DNA of 64,000 nucleotides from Panicum virgatum (GCF_016808335.1 NC_053138.1:59922951-59986950); one strand, 5' to 3'. Counted from the first letter of the stretch, positions 33,196-43,583 are shown. The notes: generated by a model not told the origin, from the letters alone. Program-made: numbers and translations.

Positions 33196-36100
33196 CAAGG
33201 CCGTGACGAGCCCCGTCACCAGCCCAAGCACACCGAGCCGCTTCGCTCCACCAGCTGAACCACTCCTTCCGAGCCCAGCTCACTCACAAAACGAGGCTCC
33301 AACAATTGATCCTCTTCCTCGAGCTGTTCCGCGCCAAGGTGAGATGGCAGGCAGCTCCCCCGACCATTAACTCCACTAATAAAGGCCCAAAACTCCCACT
33401 AGGCCGTGAGCACTTAATCCAAATCATTCTACCAATCAATACTGTAAACTCAATATCTCCTTCATATCAACTCCTTTTCACGAAACTCTTTTTCCTAAAC
33501 TCTCCTCAAATCATATATTATCTATTCCTCCTATTTTCATCTCCATTTGAGCTTATTTTATTGCTTGCTTGTGTTGTTTGCCGGTTGTGCCGTTCTCGCC
33601 CGTAGATCACGGAGTGACCGAGGAGGAGCCTGCCAAGGAGCCAGAAGACCGTACCACGAGCAGGAAGCCGCCGCCGCCGACGCGTACGCAAGCGAAGGCA
33701 AGTTTCATCGACCCCTACGTGAGCGGTTGCATCCATGTGAGGACGTTTAGCTGTAACCTGGGTCTAGGATCGATCACATATACCAGTACTTGAGTGATTG
33801 AGTGTGCTCATGCATGCATCTGAGTAGTCATGCATATCCAGAGCTGAGAATAAGATACGAAGGGATCTGGCTGAGACCAGGGCAGCTGGGTATGTTGGAG
33901 CCGGCGCTACCGTGGTGGTAGACTGGCAGGTGAGTGCTACCGTGGTGGTAGGCTCGAGTTGACATGTTGAAGGATGGTTGTTGCCCTGGTGAACCTTAAG
34001 GACCGAGTTGTTTTGACATCTCACCTAGCTTACTTTAGTACGACCACAGGTTCCGGTATGGGCCGGACTTAGCCTAATCCCACTGGTTAGCCTGATGGTC
34101 GCAGGGATGGTTTACGGGTATAGACCATTGGGGTCAGGGCCCGAGGGTTTGTGCGGCCGGGCTGGGGCGTGACCACGGCTGGGTGTCAGCTATGTCGGTT
34201 GTCCGTTCGGGCAGCCGAGCGTGTGGGTACAGTGTACGACCTCTGCAGAGTGTATAATCCATTCGAATGGTCCGTGTCCACGGTATGGACAGGCTACGGT
34301 GTGGTCCTGACAACTAGTGAGCTACCTATTGTGGGTTGTGTCGGGAAGAGTTGCGTGCCATTAGTTGCATTGCTAATGCATTGTGCTTAATGTGCGTCGT
34401 GCATGTCATTCCCCTCCCGTAGGGTGAGGTGGAGCTTGCTGAGTACTTTTGTACTCACCCCTGTTGATTTTTCTCCAGAGGATCCTGACTTTGTGCCAGA
34501 AGACTACGAGTAGATCGTGTTCGCACCCAAGCTGATCGAGTGGAGCCGTGATGGATGAAGAGCTAGTCCTCCATGTCGTTATGCTAGTTGTTATCATATG
34601 GTTGTTCTGTGTAGCTTTGTGTTGTCATTTTACTCCTCATGTACGTGTTGAATAAAGCTCTGTATGACTCTGGACTCCACTTGATGTAACATGTATTATG
34701 CCGGAGACCTTATTCGGTAATTAATACATGGTTTAGCCTTGATCTTCGGGTCGGGGCGCTTCATGCAAGAACATCCTTCTTGCAGAATATGCATTGCACC
34801 ATCTCCTTCTTCAGAGGATCTGGCCAGAACCCATATTTCCATCCAGGGTCTCCAGATTTTGCTTTCCTCTTAGGATCTTTAGCCATCTCCGCAAGATTTG
34901 GTGGCAGTTCAGCTAGGGCCTTCTCTACTATGGATTGACCATCTGGAGCAGCTGAGGAGGCAGTTTCAGCAGCGGAGGAACCTGTGGCACCTGCTTCATT
35001 GGCCACGGCTTCATTCTGTGGCGGCGGCGGCGGCATTATCACTTGCACCTGCCTTTGCCGCTGTGCATCGAAATCTGCAGAGCAATGAGCCAAGCAGAGC
35101 AAGAGCAGTGAGCCAAGAGCATAGCACGAGCAACGAGCCAAGAGCAGAGCAGAGCAAGAAAACTTACCATCGGAGGAGGAACTCATCTTCAGACGCCGGC
35201 GGGCGGCGGCCAGGCGACGTGACGCAGGCGGTCAGGCGACAGCGTGATGCGAGCTGGCGGCCGCGTGACCCGGGCGGCGTGACACAGGCAGTCGGGCGGC
35301 GTGACGCAGGCGGCGGTGGCGGCTTGACTCGAGCACTCGAGCGGAGGATTGTGCTCACAGAAGTGGCTTTATATAGTTAACCCTAATGGGCCTAATTGAG
35401 CCCAGTACAGGCGGCGGGCTGGACATCTTTTGGCCGGCAACCTGATCGACCAAGTAGCAAGTCGGACGACTAATCTCGATTAGGCGACTATTAGTCGGAC
35501 GATCAGACATCTGATCGACAAAAGCTAGTTGCTCCACTTATCGCGATTAGTCGGACGACTGTATAACATTGATTGCTTGTATTGCTATCTCTTCTTTAAT
35601 TCTGGAAAGCCTGAAAAGTTTGGTAGTTCGGTCTTTGCACATCAAGGTTATGTGAATTGGAAGAAAGCTAAGGATACATATAATAAGCACAATGTTTGCA
35701 AGACTCATGTAGAAGCTAGGCTAAAGTGTGAAGACTTTATGAACCAAAGGATAAATGTGGGTAGAAAATTAGTTCAAATAAGCAAGGAGGAAGAAAAACG
35801 CTATGAGATTCGTTTGACAGCTTCTTTAGGTGTTGCAAGATTTCTCATAATGCAAGGGGATGCTTTCCGTGGACATGATGAGTCTTCTACTTCTCTTAAC
35901 AAGGGTACATACAGAGAAATGATTGATTGGTACAAAGATAAGGTTGAGATAGTGAAAGTGGCATATGAAAAAGGTTCTAAAAATTGTCAAATGTTATCTC
36001 CTGATATATAGAAGGATCTTACAAAAACTTGTGCAAAAGAAGTCACTAGTGTCATTATGGATGAGATTCGAGGTAAAAAATTCTCGGTGCTTATTGATGA

Positions 36101-38195
36101 GTCTCAAGATGTATCAATAAAGGAGCAAATGGCGGTGATTCTAAGGTCAGTAGTTGCATTTTCTTGCCTAAGTTTTTATCTCTATTTCTACAATTATACT
36201 AACACATAATGAAATTTGGCATGCGGGTTTGTGAATGATGAAGGGAAAGTGATGGAGAGATTTATTGGACTTCAGCATGTTGAGAGTTGCACAGCTATTG
36301 CATTGAAAGAAGCTTTGGCCCGTATGTTTTCAAGTCATAATTGTCAATCTCTATGCTTCGTGGGCAAGGGTATGATGGAGCTTCTAATATGAGAGGTGAA
36401 TTTAATGGGGTGCAGAAGTTCATTCGTGATGAGAATCCTTATGCTTTCTATGTGCATTGTTTTGCCCATCAATTGCAACTAGTGGTTGTTACTGTTTCAA
36501 CATCTAGTGCAGATATTGCAGATTTCTTTAACTATGTTCCTTTAATAGTCAACAATATGGGTGCATCTTGTATGAGAAAGGATGCAAAGCATCATGATGT
36601 GTTGCTAGAAAAGATTGGGAACGGTGAGATTATGACCGGAAGAGGTTTCAACCAGGAAAGTAGCCTAGCTAGACCTGGAGATACTAGATGGGGCTCACAT
36701 CTTAAAACTTTGCTTCGCATTTTGGTGATGTGGGAGGCTATCATAGATGTCCTTGAGATAGTGAAGAAAGATTCTATTAAATCAGCATGTAATGGTGGAG
36801 CTTTAGGTTTAATTGGAAAAATGGAGAGCTTTGATTTTGTGTTCATCTTGCATTTGATTATAGAATTGTTGAGCATGACAGATATTTTGTCACGTGCTTT
36901 GCAAAGGAAAGATCAAGACATAGTTGAAGCAATGCATTTGATAATGGATGTGAAAGATGGCTTGCAGGATACGAGGGAAAATGGATGGGAGCCATTACTC
37001 AAAAAAATGAAAACTTTCTATGAGAGGAATGAGATTGAAGTGCTAGATATGGATGAGGAAATAAATATTAGAGGGACATCTAGACGTAGAAAGCAAAAGG
37101 TAACAAACATGCATTACTATCATGTCGAGATTTTTCTTGTAGCCATTGATGCCATCTTGACTGAGTTGAATCATCGGTTTAGTGAAACTAGTTCAGAGTT
37201 ATTAGTATGCATATCTTGTTTTAACCCAAGGAAGTCCTTCTCTAATTTTGATGTGGATAAACTTGTGAGACTTGCTGAAATTTATGCTGAGGATTTTGAT
37301 ATTGGTGACCTCACTGTTTTGCCAACTGAACTTAAATCCTTCGTCAACCGTGCTAGAAGAACTCCAGATTTATTTAGATGTACTGAACTTGGAAAAGTTG
37401 CTGAAATTGTGGTCAAGACTAATATGAACACATCTTATCGATTGGTTTATCATCTCATTGAGCTAACCTTGATTCTACCGGTGGCAACAGCTTCAGTTGA
37501 GAGGATATTTACAGCTATGTCCATTATAAAGACAGATTTGCGTAGTAAAATGGGTGATGAATGGCTCAATGACTTGATGATATGCTATAACGAGAAGGAG
37601 ATATTTAGAAAGATTGGTAATGACAAGATCAAAAAGAGGTTTGAAGAGATGAAAAAACACCGTATGTTATTGCCTAAAAAATTAATTGTAAGCTTTGTTC
37701 TATTCTAAATTCATAATTTGGAGGTCCATATATGTTTGACTAATCAATTATGTCTATTTCTATACATTGCTTCTTCGGATGAATAATGGGTGTCACCGTC
37801 ACGCGTGGTGTCTATTAGTTTCGTAATTTTTCTTTTTGGTATGGATAAACCGCATTCTTTATTTTTCATGATGTATTTTATGATTTTCATGGTCCATCAA
37901 TGTTTTAATATAAGACTACTTCGAACTATTATATTTGCTTTTTGTGAGGTGTCGTAGTGGTGCCATGTCGTTGTAGCGGTTTTCTTTTCAGCCCCTCCTA
38001 AATATTTTCCTGGCTTCACCACTGGAGGTGGGCAATCCGCAGTTGGGAAGAGGTGGGCAATCCACTAATACTTCACAACACTCCCACTCACATGCAACCG
38101 GAACAAGGCGCAAATGTGGAAATAAAGAAGGGAGTGGAGGACTTAAAAGATGCATCTACCAAGACTCGAACTCGAGACCTCTGGCTTTCATACCA

Positions 38196-38304
38196 TGTTA
38201 GGTTTCATGCACCAACCAGATGAACCCAAAAGCTTAAGCAGTTAGGAAGAGGTGGGCAATCCGCAGTTGGGAAGAGGTAGGCAATCCACTAATACTTCAC
38301 AACA
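38196..38304 (-). repeat. TRIM LTR, intact copy (109 bp)
   Basis: TGTTAGG...CACAACA, same length as the interrupted LTR once the hAT is removed. It includes the internal repeat GAAGAGGTRGGCAATCC twice (about 38250 and 38272), which explains why the hAT target GAGGTGGG occurs more than once nearby. Confidence 0.9.
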
Positions 38305-39187
38305 GAAACATGGTATGTAGCCATGTAGGCTACATTGGAAAAGTAAATACATGGAAATGCTTTCATGATTTTCAGATGATACAGTTCCTTCCATTTTCAA
38401 AGAAAGAGACAGTGTTATATTAGAAATACATGAACAATCGGATGAATTTAAAAAAAAAAAGATCTATAGAGGGTAATATTGATATTGGACCTACTATTCA
38501 TCAAATTGAACAGCATGGAGTAATACCTCAATCCGATGAAAGCATTGGAAAACAGATATAGTGCAAAAGCAAAGACTGATAAAAGCAGAGATTACACATT
38601 GCAACTTACCTCAGAGCACTGGAACCTGGTGCCCCATCATTGTGTCAGAAACCCAAAAGGGCCCAGAGAAATCTGACCCATGAATCACCATCTCCTCTGA
38701 CCATCACGGACATGATTTTCCTGGTGACTGTGGCCAGGAGTAGCCGGGCGATGCAAGCCTGTACGAGATTGTTCAGCTCCTCGGCATACGGCATGGCACG
38801 GCACTGCATAATCCTTGTCGATTTAGAATTCCAACGAGGCCGAGCTATGCAAGAGAGGCAGCGCCCCCCTCGATTACACATGCTCCGATTTGAGCACGGC
38901 GCCTGAAAATGTGTCGCGCTCAGCCGTCCCCATCAAATTTGCACCTAAGAAGCATTTCCACGAACACCTATCGGCCGTCTGAGATGGGCGAGAAACATCA
39001 GGCTCCACGCCTTCTCGTCTCTCGTGGGTAGCCGCAGTAGCTGGCTCTGGATCGCTGATGGAAAACACAGCAGCGCACCGTCTCCGGCTGCAGGCGAAGC
39101 ACCGGCTGGCTGCCGGCCGCGGCGAACATCTGGGCCCGGACAGCGGACGAAGCTCTGGGACGCCACGCGACGGCCGCCGCCCTGGCC
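38305..39187. other. Intergenic with an A-run; no gene seen
   Basis: Host DNA beyond the nest. An A-run lies at about 38451-38461. 38826-38935 (GAATTCCAACGAGG ... GCACGGCGCCTGAAAATG) resembles 39982-40085. Open frames from 38640 to 39230 show no family features. Confidence 0.5.
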
Positions 39188-39535
39188 ACAGGGCTCCTCG
39201 CTTGCTGACGAGCTGTTCCGCTCGAATCACAGAGAGCTCGCTGATGCTAGGTACTGGATGGATGGGATAACGCTAGGCGCTGCCGGCGGACGGGCTCGGA
39301 GGATGGCAGCGGTCGACGGGTGGGAGAACAAGCCAACCCCTACCGGGGTGCTATATTGAAAATACAGGGTGGTAATTGCAAATATTAGGATCGCGATTAT
39401 TAGTCTCGATCCAAATAAAGGGGCTGGGTCTATACGTAAATATTTGAATCGTGATTATTAACTGCAATCCAATCGAGAGGGTATTTTGAAAATATAACGA
39501 TGGAACTCAGGGGTCTTTGTGAATACCCCGGGACT
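39188..39535. repeat. Dispersed repeat, copy 2
   Basis: Homologous in the same orientation to 9440-9700: shared GGCTCCTCGCTTGCTGACGAG-type start, AGAGAGCTCGCTGATGCTAGG, GGGTGCTATATTGAAAATAC and the tail of repeated CGATTATTA/CGATCC motifs. This copy has a longer tail with two more ATATTTGAATCGTGATTA-like units. Identity unknown. Confidence 0.6.
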
Positions 39536-39981
39536 CCTGCTGCTTCTCCGCCTCATGCCGCAGCTTGCTTGTGTTGGTGAATGGTCCATTCAGAATGGAG
39601 ATGGAATTTGTTTGCTGAATTGTTAAACTAGTGCTGAATGAAGATGTTGATGCTTCTTTTGTCATAAATTCATTTATTTTATGAACGCACTATCATTTAC
39701 GTATGATTATATAGAATATAAGAATGGTATGAATTTTAACATGCAGCTGCCTTATGACGGCATTAAACAATATTTTGCCACCGTCTGGGTTTATCCTTAG
39801 GTTGCTTAGCGATCATCTTGGACCGATGCCATAAGCTGCATTCAGGGAGGTACACTTGCTATGCCATACATACGCCTACATGATCATTTAGTCCCGTAAT
39901 CCCGTTCAGTGATGCTATGGTATATATTTTTTCCTTCTTCTGGCCTACCTCTACAAAGATGCAGAATGAAATTTCCGGTTC

Positions 39982-40100
39982 AGAATTCTGATGAGACTAG
40001 GCTATGCAAGAGAGGCGGCGGTGGGCTCCTCGACTACACATCCTCCAATCTTAACACGGCGCCTAAAAATGTGGTGCACTCATCCATCCCCTGGCCAACT
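39982..40100. repeat. Short partial duplicate of 38826-38935
   Basis: GCTATGCAAGAGAGGCGGCG, CTCGACTACACATCCTCC and CACGGCGCCTAAAAATGTG each have a near match in 38845-38920. The two copies flank the dispersed repeat copy 2, about 1.15 kb apart, like the ends of an insertion or a local duplication. Confidence 0.6.
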
Positions 40101-40899
40101 ATATATTCTTTTTATTTTTTTGAAGTTAAAACTCAAAATATAAAGGCCAGCTATTCTTTTTATTTTTTTATAACAGCCATAGCCTTCTTAATTGTATACA
40201 TAATTTTGATAAACAAAGAATAGTACATGTTCAGTATGGCTAATGGGGATATTCGCTTGGCAGAAATAGAAAAAACACCCGTGCTTAGTAGAAACCAAAC
40301 AATTGCACACTTTATTTCACAATAAAGCCAATTTTCTCGTATCTATGTAACATACTTTTCATTCTACCCCCGTGTTTTCTCGACAATACAAACACTGTCT
40401 ACGCTGCGAAAATAACGCAAAATCTGTCATACCTTTGTAACATGGTTTCCATTTTATTATCTCCTATTATGCGTTGCGTAATAACCAATACATATTTGCA
40501 ATGGTGTGACAGCTAGATAGCTCATTACATGAGGTAATATCTAAAATTTATATCACCACGAGTGATGCCAAATGATATTACCCACTCTTATTTTGTCAGT
40601 GTATGTCCGATACGATCTAAGCCATCCATTTTATTTGGTTATGTCTATGGTATCAACACACAATAGTCAACTTTATTATTTATATAATCATTTGCCACGC
40701 ACCAACTGTCACATAGTTGTAATCCATAAATAACTAAGAAAAAATATATCAATCTTTATAAATAACTATCAAAATATAAAGTAGATAATTATCTATAATT
40801 ATATATGACTATTAAAATATACAACTAAATGATCATCAGTGTAACTTTAACTTGACTGGCCATGCCTATAACAAAATATCATTTTAAGTAGAAGATATA

Positions 40900-40986
40900 C
40901 TCCCTCGGGTCATTAATACATATGTTTTGGACAAAAAAAGGAAATCAAAACTAGTTCATTTTTCCAAAATTAGTGAAATGAGAGAG
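40900..40986. mobile_element. Short Stowaway-like MITE
   Basis: CTCCCTCGGGTC at the left and GAGAGAG at the right, each bordered by TA. Only about 87 bp with weakly matching ends, so possibly a deletion derivative. Confidence 0.4.
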
Positions 40987-41849
40987 TATATTACATTATA
41001 TAAAATATTTTTTATGATGAATATAATAATATTCATTTTATGTCCTATAAAGATGCTTCTATAGTTGCCCCGACTTCATGGCGTAACTCCCTTTTTCACT
41101 TTATTTGCACATAGGTACAATGGTGGAAAAAAGGTCAATCTCATAATAAGACTTTAAAGCAGAGAAAGTTATACTCCCTCACAGAATATTATTGAATCAG
41201 CTGAAATCAGTCAGCTTATTAGACCAGCCGAATAACTTCACTATAGATACAGCCTACTGCGGTAATCTAAATTAACTAATATTCGGACACTAGCATGTAT
41301 GCAGGTCTACTGATATAATATGGCTAATTCTCTATCTAGCTAATGGACACAACAGAAATAGCAAATCATACATATTTAAAAATGTATCTGTTTCATGATA
41401 TGGTAACAATATGGTTATTTTATATATCATGAAATAATTATATAATTAATAAATAATCTTATTTAGGTGAGTAACGTTGTTTTTACCTCTTATTTCTTAC
41501 TACACTCGTCACTCCATACTTGCTAAACAAGGTGTAAATTTTATTTTTTTGGTAATTTATGGATAGATTGTTACTCGATGATAGATAATTGTTTTTATAC
41601 TTTCTACATGTCACCATATACACTCCTTTCATTTTTTTATTTTTCTGTGTCATTTAGTCTTTTTAGCTATGCTACCAAAAATCAAATACAAAGAGATAGA
41701 TCTTAATAAGCATCACCACGATAGAAAAATAGTGCACGCGCACTTGGAATACTAACAATATGCCTAATTTCCAATTTTGGTAGAAAGAATTGATCGCACA
41801 TGTTGCGGAATAACGCTAATTTTAACATATCTTTACAACGTTGGCAACA

Positions 41850-42290
41850 ACCTATTACGCGCTATGTCTTCAATTAATGTTTGTTTCTTTCACGTGTTAC
41901 TAAGTGGTTTTGTCGTTAATCAATTATACCAATCATACGTTACAGAATATAATCATGTCAAGGATTGATTTTACTTTCCAGTTGCACGGTTGGACAGGTC
42001 ATTGGAAATGGTAACCGCTTTATGAATGCATACTTTTTATCTGCTTAAGCCACGTGCGACTTAAAATCGCTGGATGCCGTTGAATCTTCAATCAATGTTT
42101 CTTTCTTTCACGTGTTACCGAGTGATTTTGTCATTAATCAATCGTACGTTACATAATATAATCGTGTTAGAGATTTGATTTTACTTTTCGATTGCACGGT
42201 TGGACAGTTCAGTTTTGTTAACGCCCACTTTTTGTCCGCATAAGCCACATACGACTTAAAACCGCCGGATAACGTTGAATCTTTCTACGC
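41850..42290. repeat. Two tandem copies of a ~220-bp unit upstream of the TRAF gene
   Basis: Copy 1 about 41868-42083 and copy 2 about 42090-42285 share TTTCTTTCACGTGTTAC, TTTTGTCRTTAATCAAT, GATTTTACTTT, GCACGGTTGGACAG and AAGCCAC(G/A)T...CGACTTAAAA. Each copy contains CACGTG (G-box) at its start. Divergence is about 15-20%. The distance to the TRAF leader is about 200 bases. Confidence 0.7.
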
Positions 42291-42475
42291 TATCCGTACC
42301 CATCATCACCTTTATTCTTCGGTGTGAGCCATCGGTCATCAACGTGTCACATAATAGTAATCTAACACTACCATAAATCTCTAGTTTAAAAATGTACATA
42401 TAATATTGTTACAAATCACTGCCAAAACAGCAGGCAGATAATTATCTACCGTTATAAATGACTGCCAAAATATGC

Positions 42476-42488
42476 CATTATAAATAAC
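42476..42488 (+). promoter_or_regulatory. Possible TATA box of the TRAF-type gene
   Basis: ATTATAAATAACTCC sits about 30 bases upstream of the GC-rich leader exon and just inside the AT-rich promoter region. Plausible position and sequence; no transcript start is known. Confidence 0.5.
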
Positions 42489-42499
42489 TCCGGTGTACG

Positions 42500-43583
42500 G
42501 AGTAGCCACAGGACGAGCGAGGCGAGCTGAGCCTACGGAGAGGGAAGGGGGGCTAAACCTAAACCCGATCCGATTATTCAACAGCCAGCCTCCCCGACTC
42601 CATTCCACCACAGCTCCACCTCCCCCCCCCCTCTCCGACTCGACTAGGGCGCCCGCCCACGCCGCCGCCCCCCTCCACCGCCTCCGCCACCGCCGACGAG
42701 CGGGAGGGAGGACGGTGCTCTCGATCTCCGCGCGGGCCGCGGGGGACGCACGCGCGACGCGACGGGCGGCCTCCCCGGTGGGGGAGTCAGATCCGAGCTG
42801 AATCGGGGGATTTCCCGGGCAGGTGAGCATTGCGGCGCGGTTCCTCCCCGATCTAGTTGGGCGGCGGGCATGAAGGTTCCGTCGGTCCGGTAGGCCGGAG
42901 TCCCGCGCTGGACGGTCCCGGCGCGCGCCTTGATTGGATTGAAATGGATTGGGTTGGGTTGGCTGGGTCCGGCTCCGGACTTCCAGTCAATTCGCGTTCC
43001 CTTCGTGATAGTCTTGGGAGGGAGCTGCAGTTTTTTTTTTTCCTTGCGTAGGAAAATAATCCGGCTTCGATGTGTATGTGATTTAATCTTGCGAAGGCCT
43101 ACAGTCCTTGCGGCACTGGATTATTATTGCTTCGGGATTAGTGTCGTTACTCTAGCTCGGAATCAGAGGTTGCACGGGTTAAGAATGGTGTTCCTGGTAT
43201 CCGGACATGATTTCTGATACTATGTGATGGGAATTTTTGCTATTCTGGATGTTTATCTTTGTTTCGGTCGTGTCTGGAAAATCCATGTGATTCCAGTGGT
43301 CAATCACCGTTTCTATTTTCTGCAATGCCTGTTTGGTACCATGCACGCTTTTGCAGCCGCTAGGCACGAGATTCATGAGGCGCGCTAGTTAGCAATTGTC
43401 TGTACTTTCTAAAAACATTCTGTCTTTTTAAGTTGTAACGTCTTGTTTAGCGTCACCTTTGGATATCTCTTTTTTGTATTTCTGGCTGTCTACTGAAACT
43501 GGGACTTATGGTTTAGTTTCTTGACAACTGCAGGACGAAAAGGGTGAGTGTGAAATAGCTGCGCTTCTTCAGGTGATAGAATA
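42500..43583 (+). other. 5' leader exon and leader intron of the TRAF-type gene
   Basis: A GC-rich non-coding exon (about 42510-42822) ends at CGGGCAG|GTGAGC. The first intron runs to the acceptor CTGCAG at 43528-43533, and exon 2 begins with 50 bases of leader before the ATG at 43584. Leader introns of this kind are common in plant housekeeping genes. Open frames in the GC-rich exon are compositional. Confidence 0.6.

Larger units (their letters stand above)
31832..34763 (+). mobile_element. Solo LTR (Gypsy-type), 2.93 kb, inside the inner hAT
   Basis: Starts TGTAACATCCCAG and ends GGGGCGCTTCA. Flanks are TGCAG (31827-31831) and TGCAA (34764-34768), a 5-bp duplication with one mismatch; excising it restores the BED finger frame. 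No gag or pol. A TATA box CCTATAAAAGGAG lies at 33183-33195, followed by a GC-rich leader, as expected for U3/R. The motif GCTTGCTGAGTACTTTTGTAC at about 34427-34450 near the 3' side parallels the one in the solo LTR at 10987-15050. A tandem GGCTCTGCCACCCGG array sits at 32313-32443. Open frames at 32773-33370 are leader sequence, not genes. Confidence 0.85.
29279..35186 (-). pseudogene. BED-finger hAT transposase split by a solo LTR
   Basis: Minus-strand exons: 35168-35186 (MSSSSD), 35074 down to 34764 and then 31831/31826 down to 30107, 30030-29912, and 29820-29279. Donors and acceptors are GT-AG and in phase. The BED zinc finger WKYGFWPDPL...CIFCKKDVLA is cut after the alanine by the LTR and resumes as GIKRFKQHLVGGYG. 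The core reads PTFCEIREELLERVV, TIMSDGWID, GSVDASSEVADAQML and VTDNGANFKAAG, with PHLFWTPCAAHCLNLM. The C-terminal dimerisation part has WWGSYGGLAYELQ, SASGCERNWSTFSH, VHTKKRNRLEHKRLSKLVYV. Besides the LTR, the only break seen is a 1-base shift near 29590, after which an acidic tail ends at 29279. The protein would bind element ends and catalyse cut-and-paste transposition. Confidence 0.9.
28690..35571 (-). mobile_element. Inner hAT transposon nested in the outer transposase
   Basis: Ends CAATGTTATACAGTCGTC and GACGACTGTATAACATTG are perfect 18-bp inverted repeats. The 8-bp duplication ATTGCTTG is perfect (28682-28689 and 35572-35579), and deleting the element plus one copy rejoins the outer transposase frame as YCL-YCYLF. 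The termini carry many AGTCG/CGACT copies (28696-28802 and 35460-35563). The transposase gene is on the minus strand. Length without the nested LTR is about 3.94 kb. It differs from the outer hAT in termini and in protein type (BED plus DUF659-like rather than TTF). Confidence 0.93.
28371..37708 (+). pseudogene. hAT transposase, TTF/ZMYM1-like type, interrupted
   Basis: N-terminal piece 28371-28689: MSKRTIHTYFSSSSTSTP, DYQLEIRDQVKRAYALNGP, then after a frameshift near 28612 SFQKSWYDEFDWLEY and DAAYCL. It resumes at 35580 with the TTF zinc-finger region (NSGKPEKFGSSVFAHQGYVN, HVEARLKCEDFM), reaches an in-frame TAG at 36009-36011, then FSVLIDESQDVSIKEQM. A short intron (about 36146-36226) has a good donor but GCGG where GCAG is expected. 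A frameshift near 36330 precedes LRGQGYDGASNMRGEFNG; the frame then stays open to 37708 with TRWGSHLKTLL and the dimerisation end LPVATASVERIFTAMSIIKT. Together these give four separate lesions besides the nested element. In life it would cut and paste hAT ends. Confidence 0.9.
27664..38024 (+). mobile_element. Outer hAT transposon, split by a second hAT
   Basis: Left end CAGGGGCGGATCTAG, right end (reverse complement) CAGTGGTGAAGCCAG, i.e. imperfect inverted repeats of the CAGKGGYGRA type common on plant hAT elements. The 8-bp target duplication GAGGTGGG is perfect (27656-27663 and 38025-38032). It encodes a TTF-domain/ZMYM1-like hAT transposase on the plus strand (28371-37708), now broken. 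Without the nested element (28690-35571) and its 8-bp duplication it would be about 3.47 kb. The GC-rich part at 27840-28270 is its 5' leader. Confidence 0.9.
27603..38304 (-). mobile_element. TRIM retrotransposon (333 bp) split by nested insertions
   Basis: Removing the hAT insertion and one copy of its duplication leaves 109-bp LTR + 115-bp internal + 109-bp LTR. Left LTR: 27603-27663 plus 38033-38080. Internal: 38081-38195. Right LTR: 38196-38304. LTR ends are TGTTAGGTTTCATG and CTTCACAACA. The flanking 5-bp duplication is GAAAC on both sides. The minus strand gives a primer-binding site next to the right LTR (TGGTATGAAAGCC, close to the initiator-Met tRNA site TGGTATCAGAGC) and a purine tract GAGTGGGAG before the other LTR. 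No coding capacity. The LTRs differ at about 6 of 109 positions. Confidence 0.9.
40101..42475. other. AT-rich intergenic region
   Basis: No coding potential seen. It contains a short Stowaway-like element at 40900-40986, a second CTCCCTCA-type half end near 41173, and the tandem repeat at 41850-42290 just upstream of the TRAF gene. Confidence 0.6.

Noticed and set aside
32773..33370. Open frames in plus and minus directions in the second solo LTR
   Set aside because: They surround the LTR promoter; composition-driven with no homologous motifs.
28682..35579. ATGTTATA/TATAACAT as the target duplication of the inner hAT
   Set aside because: These are inverted, not direct, copies and thus part of the terminal inverted repeat. 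The true direct duplication is ATTGCTTG just outside.
38140..38195. tRNA gene
   Set aside because: Only the primer-binding site and a T-arm-like stretch are present; no complete cloverleaf can be drawn, and the location is the internal domain of the TRIM.
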